From assembly GCA_032718475.1 (NCBI GenBank), contig JAUCBJ010003009.1, forward strand, positions 1 to 64,000: 64,000 bases of DNA, given 5' to 3'. Under the pieces are notes generated by a model, which saw only the letters and a list, made by a program, of their open reading frames with translations, had not been told where the DNA came from and searched no databases. Of the stretch, positions 58,101 through 64,000 are shown piece after piece. How positions within the stretch are numbered: the first letter of the stretch is position 1; every line of letters begins with the position of its first letter. The stretch is from Nemertoderma westbladi (Eukaryota; Xenacoelomorpha; Nemertodermatida; Nemertodermatidae). Both the position numbers and the translations under genes were made by a program.

Positions 58101-61100
58101 TCAGGTAGGTTCGGGAACACAGTCGACTTCCAGGTAGGTTCGGGAACACAGACGACTTCCAGGTAGGTTCGGGAACACAGACGACTTCCAGGTAGGTTCG
58201 GGAACACAGTCGACTTCCAGGTAGGTTCGGGATAACGGATGACTTCCAGGTAGGTTCGGGAACACAGACGACTTCCAGGTAGGTTCGGGAATACGGACGA
58301 CTTCAAGGTAGGTTCGGGAACACAGACGACTTCCAGGTAGGTTCGGGATAACGGATGACTTCCAGGTAGGTTCGGGAACACAGACGACTTCCAGGTTGGT
58401 CGGGAACACAGACGACTTCCAGGTAGGTTCGGGATAACGGATGACTTCCAGGTAGGTTCGGGAACACAGACGACTTCCAGGTAGGTTCGGGAACACAGAC
58501 GACTTCCAGGTAGGTTCGGGAACACAGACGACTTCCAGGTAGGTTCGGGAACACAGACGACTTCCAGGTAGGTTCGGGAACACAGACGACTTCCAGGTAG
58601 GTTCGGGAACACAGACGACTTCCAGGTTGGTTCGGGAACACAGACGACTTTCAGGTAGGTTCGGGAACACAGACGACTTCAAGGTAGGTTCGGGAACACA
58701 GACGACTTTCAGGTAGGTTCGGGAACACAGTCGACTTCCAGGTAGGTTCGGGAACACAGACGACTTCCAGGTAGGTTCGGGAACACAGACGACTTCCAGG
58801 TAGGTTCGGGAACACAGTCGACTTCCAGGTAGGTTCGGGATAACGGATGACTTCCAGGTAGGTTCGGGAACACAGACGACTTCCAGGTAGGTTCGGGAAT
58901 ACGGACGACTTCAAGGTAGGTTCGGGAACACAGACGACTTCCAGGTAGGTTCGGGAACACAGACGACTTCCAGGTAGGTTCGGGAACACAGGCGACTTCC
59001 AGGTAGGTTCGGGATAACGGATGACTTCCAGGTAGGTTCGGGATTACGGACGAGTTCCAGGTTGGTTCGCGAACACAGACGACTTCCAGGTAGGTTCGGG
59101 AACACAGTCGACTTCCAGGTAGGTTCGAACACAGACGACTTCCAGGTAGGTTCGGGAACACAGTCGACTTCCAGGTAGGTTCGAACACAGACGACTTCCA
59201 GGTAGGTTCGGGAACACAGTCGACTTCCAGGTAGGTTCGAACACAGACGACTTCCAGGTAGGTTCGGGAACACAGACGACTTCCAGGTAGGTTCGGGAAC
59301 ACAGACGACTTCCAGGTAGGTTCGGGAACACAGACGACTTCCAGGTAGGTTCGGGAACACAGACGACTTCCAGGTAGGTTCGGGAACACAGTCGACTTCC
59401 AGGTAGGTTCGAACACAGTCGACTTCCAGGTAGGTTCGGGATAACGGATGACTTCCAGGTAGGTTCGGGATTACGGACGAGTTCCAGGTTGGTTCGCGAA
59501 CACAGACGACTTCCAGGTAGGTTCGGGAACACAGTCGACTTCCAGGTAGGTTCGAACACAGACGACTTCCAGGTAGGTTCGGGAACACAGACGACTTTCA
59601 GGTAGGTTCGGGAACACAGACGACTTTCAGGTAGGTTCGGGAACACAGACGACTTCCAGGTTGGTCGGGAACACAGTCGACTTCCAGGTAGGTTCGGGAT
59701 AACGGATGACTTCCAGGTAGGTTCGGGATTACGGACGAGTTCCAGGTTGGTTCGCGAACACAGACGACTTCCAGGTAGGTTCGGGAACACAGTCGACTTC
59801 CAGGTAGGTTCGAACACAGACGACTTCCAGGTAGGTTCGGGAACACAGACGACTTTCAGGTAGGTTCGGGAACACAGTCGACTTCCAGGTAGGTTCGAAC
59901 ACAGACGACTTCCAGGTAGGTTCGGGAACACAGACGACTTCCAGGTAGGTTCGGGAACACAGACGACTTCCAGGTTGGTCGGGAACACAGACGACTTCCA
60001 GGTTGGTTCGGGAACACAGACGACTTCCAGGTTGGTTCGGGAACACAGACGACTTCCAGGTTGGTTCGGGAACACAGACGACTTCCAGGTAGGTTCGGGA
60101 ACACAGTCGACTTCCAGGTAGGTTCGGGAACACAGACGACTTCCAGGTTGGTTCGGGAACACAGACGACTTCCAGGTAGGTTCGGGAACACAGACGACTT
60201 CCAGGTAGGTTCGGGAACACAGACGACTTCCAGGTAGGTTCGGGAACACAGACGACTTCCAGGTTGGTTCGGGAACACAGACGACTTCCAGGTTGGTTCG
60301 GGAACACAGACGACTTCCAGGTAGGTTCGGGAACACAGACGACTTCCAGGTTGGTTCGGGAACACAGTCGACTTCCAGGTAGGTTCGGGAACACAGACGA
60401 CTTCCAGGTAGGTTCGGGAACACAGACGACTTCCAGGTTGGTTCGGGAACACAGACGACTTCCAGGTTGGTTCGGGAACACAGACGACTTCCAGGTAGGT
60501 TCGGGAACACAGACGACTTCCAGGTAGGTTCGGGAACACAGACGACTTCCAGGTTGGTCGGGAACACAGACGACTTCCAGGTAGGTTCGGGAACACAGAC
60601 GACTTCCAGGTAGGTTCGGGAACACAGACGACTTCCAGGTTGGTTCGGGAACACAGACGACTTCCAGGTTGGTTCGGGAACACAGACGACTTCCAGGTAG
60701 GTTCGGGAACACAGACGACTTCCAGGTAGGTTCGGGAACACAGACGACTTCCAGGTTGGTCGGGAACACAGACGACTTCCAGGTAGGTTCGGGAACACAG
60801 ACAACTTCCAGGTAGGTTCGGGAACACAGACGACTTCCAGGTAGGTTCGGGAACACAGACGACTTCCAGGTAGGTTCGGGAACACAGACGACTTCCAGGT
60901 AGGTTCGGGAACACAGGCGACTTCCAGGTAGGTTCGGGAACACAGACGACTTCCAGGTAGGTTCGCGAACACAGACGACTTCCAGGTAGGTTCGGGATAA
61001 CGGATGACTTCCAGGTTGGTTCGGCAACACAGACAACTTCCAGGTAGGTTCGGGAACACAGACGACTTTCAGGTAGGTTCGGGAACACAGTCGACTTTCA

Positions 61101-64000
61101 GGTAGGTTCGGGAACACAGTCGACTTCCAGGTAGGTTCGAACACAGACGACTTCCAGGTAGGTTCGGGAACACAGACGACTTCAAGGTAGGTTCGGGAAC
61201 ACAGACGACTTCCAGGTAGGTTCGGGAACACAGGCGACTTCCAGGTAGGTTCGGGAACACAGACGACTTTCAGGTAGGTTCGGGAACACAGTCGACTTCC
61301 AGGTAGGTTCGAACACAGACGACTTCCAGGTAGGTTCGGGATAACGGATGACTTCCAGGTAGGTTCGGGAACACAGACGACTTTCAGGTAGGTTCGGGAA
61401 CACAGACAACTTCAAGGTAGGTTCGAACACAGACGACTTCCAGGTAGGTTCGGGAACACAGGCGACTTCCAGGTAGGTTCGGGAACACAGACGACTTTCA
61501 GGTAGGTTCGGGAACACAGTCGACTTCCAGGTAGGTTCGAACACAGACGACTTCCAGGTAGGTTCGGGATAACGGATGACTTCCAGGTAGGTTCGGGAAC
61601 ACAGACGACTTTCAGGTAGGTTCGGGAACACAGACAACTTCCAGGTAGGTTCGAACACAGACGACTTCCAGGTAGGTTCGGGAACACAGACGACTTCAAG
61701 GTAGGTTCGGGAACACAGACGACTTCCAGGTAGGTTCGGGAACACAGGCGACTTCCAGGTTGGTTCGGGAACACAGACGACTTCCAGGTAGGTTCGGGAA
61801 CACAGACGACTTCCAGGTAGGTTCGGGAACACAGACGACTTCCAGGTAGGTTCGGGAACACAGACGACTTCCAGGTAGGTTCGGGAACACAGACGACTTC
61901 CAGGTAGGTTCGGGAACACGGACGACTTCCAGGTAGGTTCGGGAACACAGACGACTTCCAGGTAGGTTCGGGAACACAGACGACTTCCAGGTAGGTTCGG
62001 GAACACAGACGACTTCCAGGTAGGTTCGGGAACACAGACGACTTCCAGGTAGGTTCGGGAACACAGGCGACTTCCAGGTAGGTTCGAACACAGACGACTT
62101 CCAGGTAGGTTCGGGATAACGGATGACTTCCAGGTAGGTTCGGGAACACAGACGACTTTCAGGTAGGTTCGGGAACACAGTCGACTTCCAGGTAGGTTCG
62201 AACACAGACGACTTCCAGGTAGGTTCGGGATAACGGATGACTTCCAGGTAGGTTCGGGAACACAGACGACTTTCAGGTAGGTTCGGGAACACAGTCGACT
62301 TCCAGGTAGGTTCGAACACAGACGACTTCCAGGTAGGTTCGGGAACACAGACGACTTCAAGGTAGGTTCGGGAACACAGACGACTTCCAGGTAGGTTCGG
62401 GAACACAGGCGACTTCCAGGTAGGTTCGGGAACACAGACGACTTCCAGGTAGGTTCGCGAACACAGACGACTTCCAGGTAGGTTCGGGATAACGGACGAG
62501 TTCCAGGTAGGTTCGGGAACACAGTCGACTTTCAGGTAGGTTCGGGAACACAGTCGACTTCCAGGTAGGTTTGGGAACACAGACGACTTTCAGGTAGGTT
62601 CGGGAACACAGTCGACTTCCAGGTAGGTTTGGGAACACAGACGACTTTCAGGTAGGTTCGGGAACACAGACGACTTCCAGGTAGGTTCGGGAACACAGAC
62701 GACTTCCAGGTAGGTTCGGGAACACAGACAACTTCCAGGTAGGTTCGGGAATACAGACGACTTCCAGGTAGGTTCGGGAACACAGTCGACTTCCAGGTAG
62801 GTTTGGGAACACAGACGACTTTCAGGTAGGTTCGGGAACACAGTCGACTTCCAGGTAGGTTTGGGAACACAGACGACTTTCAGGTAGGTTCGGGAACACA
62901 GACGACTTCCAGGTAGGTTCGGGAACACAGACGACTTCCAGGTAGGTTCGGGAACACAGACAACTTCCAGGTAGGTTCGGGAATACAGACGACTTCCAGG
63001 TAGGTCGGGAACACAGACGACTTCCAGGTAGGTTCGGGAACACAGACGACTTCCAGGTAGGTTCGGGAACACAGACGACTTCCAGGTAGGTTCGGGAACA
63101 CAGACGACTTCCAGGTAGGTTCGGGAACACAGACGACTTCCAGGTAGGTTCGGGAACACAGACGACTTCCAGGTAGGTTCGGGAACACAGACGACTTCCA
63201 GGTAGGTTCGGGAACACAGACGACTTCCAGGTAGGTTCGGGAACACAGACGACTTCCAGGTAGGTTCGGGAACACAGACGACTTCCAGGTAGGTTCGGGA
63301 ACACAGACGACTTCCAGGTAGGTTCGGGAACACAGACGACTTCCAGGTAGGTTCGGGAACACAGACGACTTCCAGGTAGGTTCGGGAACACAGACGACTT
63401 CCAGGTAGGTTCGGGAACACAGACGACTTCCAGGTAGGTTCGGGAACACAGACGACTTCCAGGTTGGTTCGGGAACACAGACGACTTCCAGGTTGGTTCG
63501 GGAACACAGACGACTTCCAGGTAGGTTCGGGAACACAGACGACTTCCAGGTAGGTTCGGGAACACAGTCGACTTCCAGGTAGGTTCGGGAACACAGACGA
63601 CTTCCAGGTAGGTTCGGGAACACAGTCGACTTCCAGGTAGGTTCGGGAACACAGACGACTTCCAGGTAGGTTCGGGAACACAGACGACTTCCAGGTAGGT
63701 TCGGGAACACAGACGACTTCCAGGTAGGTTCGGGAACACAGACGACTTCCAGGTTGGTTCGGGAACACAGACGACTTCCAGGTAGGTTCGGGAACACAGA
63801 CGACTTCCAGGTAGGTTCGGGAACACAGTCGACTTCCAGGTAGGTTCGGGAACACAGACGACTTCCAGGTAGGTTCGGGAACACAGACGACTTCCAGGTA
63901 GGTTCGGGAACACAGACGACTTCCAGGTAGGTTCGGGAACACAGACGACTTCCAGGTAGGTTCGGAACACAGACGACTTCCAGGTAGGTTCGGGAACACA
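37028..64000 (+). CDS. TOP1: DNA topoisomerase I, 5' half (gene continues beyond window)
   Basis: Two coding exons (37028-37115 and 38165-39486) join in frame to 470 codons. The protein is a type IB topoisomerase, which relaxes supercoils ahead of and behind polymerases in the nucleus. It has an acidic start with two 'DDD(V/I)P' motifs (about 25-30 and 52-56), a Lys/His-rich domain (KHDKHK repeats), then the core: EVWEWW, KWSSLTHRGPWF, YEPLP, AKMLDHDYT, FRVEPPGLFRGRGDHPKMG, GHRWKEV, VTWLACWTENVQ and the helix ending TDDFQ. That corresponds to about human residue 410, before the catalytic Arg, Lys, His and Tyr residues. Those lie beyond the intron, which fills 39487 to the window end with a 29-bp minisatellite. 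The reading frame is intact as far as seen. Confidence 0.93.
37116..38164 (+). other. TOP1: TOP1 intron 1
   Basis: 1,049-bp intron from GTAAGA to TTTTCTTCAG. It carries short GC-rich patches with CGGCGCGC-type inverted repeats (about 37148-37330 and 37600-37745), suggesting small transposable element remnants, and many TACCGGTA-like strings. Small frames here have no recognisable product. Confidence 0.75.
38165..39486 (+). CDS. TOP1: TOP1 coding exon 2
   Basis: 1,322 bp, entered mid-codon and ending in phase 0 at GACTTCCAG|GTAGGT. It contains SDDDIPLL, the basic low-complexity domain, nuclear-localisation-like KKPKKEPEE, and the first core subdomains of topoisomerase I. The ATG at 38224 is internal if exon 1 is used, but could serve as an alternative start since it lies just before SDDDIPLL. 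GC content here is clearly higher than in the flanks. Confidence 0.94.
39487..64000 (+). repeat. TOP1: 29-bp minisatellite in TOP1 intron, about 845 copies, continues beyond window
   Basis: The first base is the first base of the intron. The unit is GTAGGTTCGGGA followed by ACACAGACGACTTCCAG. The second part equals the last 17 exon bases except one (CAG for CGG), so each copy repeats the exon-intron junction. Length variants are 27 bp (GG lost, TTCGAACAC) and 28 bp (T lost, GTTGGTCGGG). Sequence variants include TTTCAG, TTCAAG, GTTGGT, GGATAACGGATGAC, GATTACGGACGAG and GGAAGG. Because 29 is not a multiple of 3, all three minus-strand frames give 29-residue repeating pseudo-proteins; none is a gene. 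Confidence 0.98.

Noticed and set aside
39440-63999. Many long minus-strand frames with a 29-residue repeat (PGSRLCSRTYLEV and similar)
   Set aside because: 29 bp read in three frames gives an 87-bp, 29-codon period without stops on the minus strand. The same peptide appears in all three frames, so these are arithmetic shadows of an intronic array.

Overview
The window is nuclear DNA of an animal, most likely a marine invertebrate. It holds two intron-split housekeeping genes with GT-AG introns, a non-LTR retrotransposon, a DUF6729-type transposase-like gene known to me from fish and invertebrate genomes, and no bacterial-style operons. The species cannot be fixed from sequence alone. About 40 of 64 kb (roughly 62%) is tandem minisatellite, nearly all of it inside introns of the two real genes.

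Layout. (1) 138-455: remnant of a retroelement protein tail. (2) 1415-24532, minus strand: a complete alkaline ceramidase gene (ACER family), rebuilt here from five coding exons into a 282-residue protein with every expected metal-binding and catalytic residue. Its intron 4 holds about 173 copies of a 54-bp unit (1990-11346). Its intron 3 holds about 127 copies of a 48-bp unit (12201-16072 and 21106-23344), split by a 5-kb LINE that is itself broken by a 1.25-kb insertion. (3) About 24905-26225: a 1.3-kb imperfect palindrome just upstream of the ceramidase start. (4) 26226-30400: mostly plain AT-rich DNA with two small tandem repeats and one transposon-like end. (5) 30406-35340, plus strand: a decayed DUF6729-like gene carrying three in-frame minisatellites. 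(6) 36034-36205: a 5'-truncated copy of the same LINE. (7) 37028-64000, plus strand: the 5' half of DNA topoisomerase I (two coding exons, 470 codons). The following intron is at least 24.5 kb of a 29-bp minisatellite and runs off the window.

The most striking observation is that the 29-bp unit is a copy of the exon-intron junction it follows: the last 17 bases of the TOP1 exon (one mismatch) plus the first 12 bases of the intron. Each of about 845 copies therefore presents a good 5' splice site, CAG|GTAGGT, and also an AG|GT juxtaposition like a recursive-splicing point. Only the first copy is productive in frame. The 48-bp unit in ceramidase intron 3 independently carries a strong donor-like GTAAGT on the sense strand, and the 54-bp unit in intron 4 carries an acceptor-like stretch on the sense strand. 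Splice-site-bearing minisatellites filling introns is the pattern most worth testing.

Nearly all long open frames in the arrays (a 2,597-codon frame on the plus strand and hundreds of minus-strand frames) are arithmetic products of tandem repeats, not genes.
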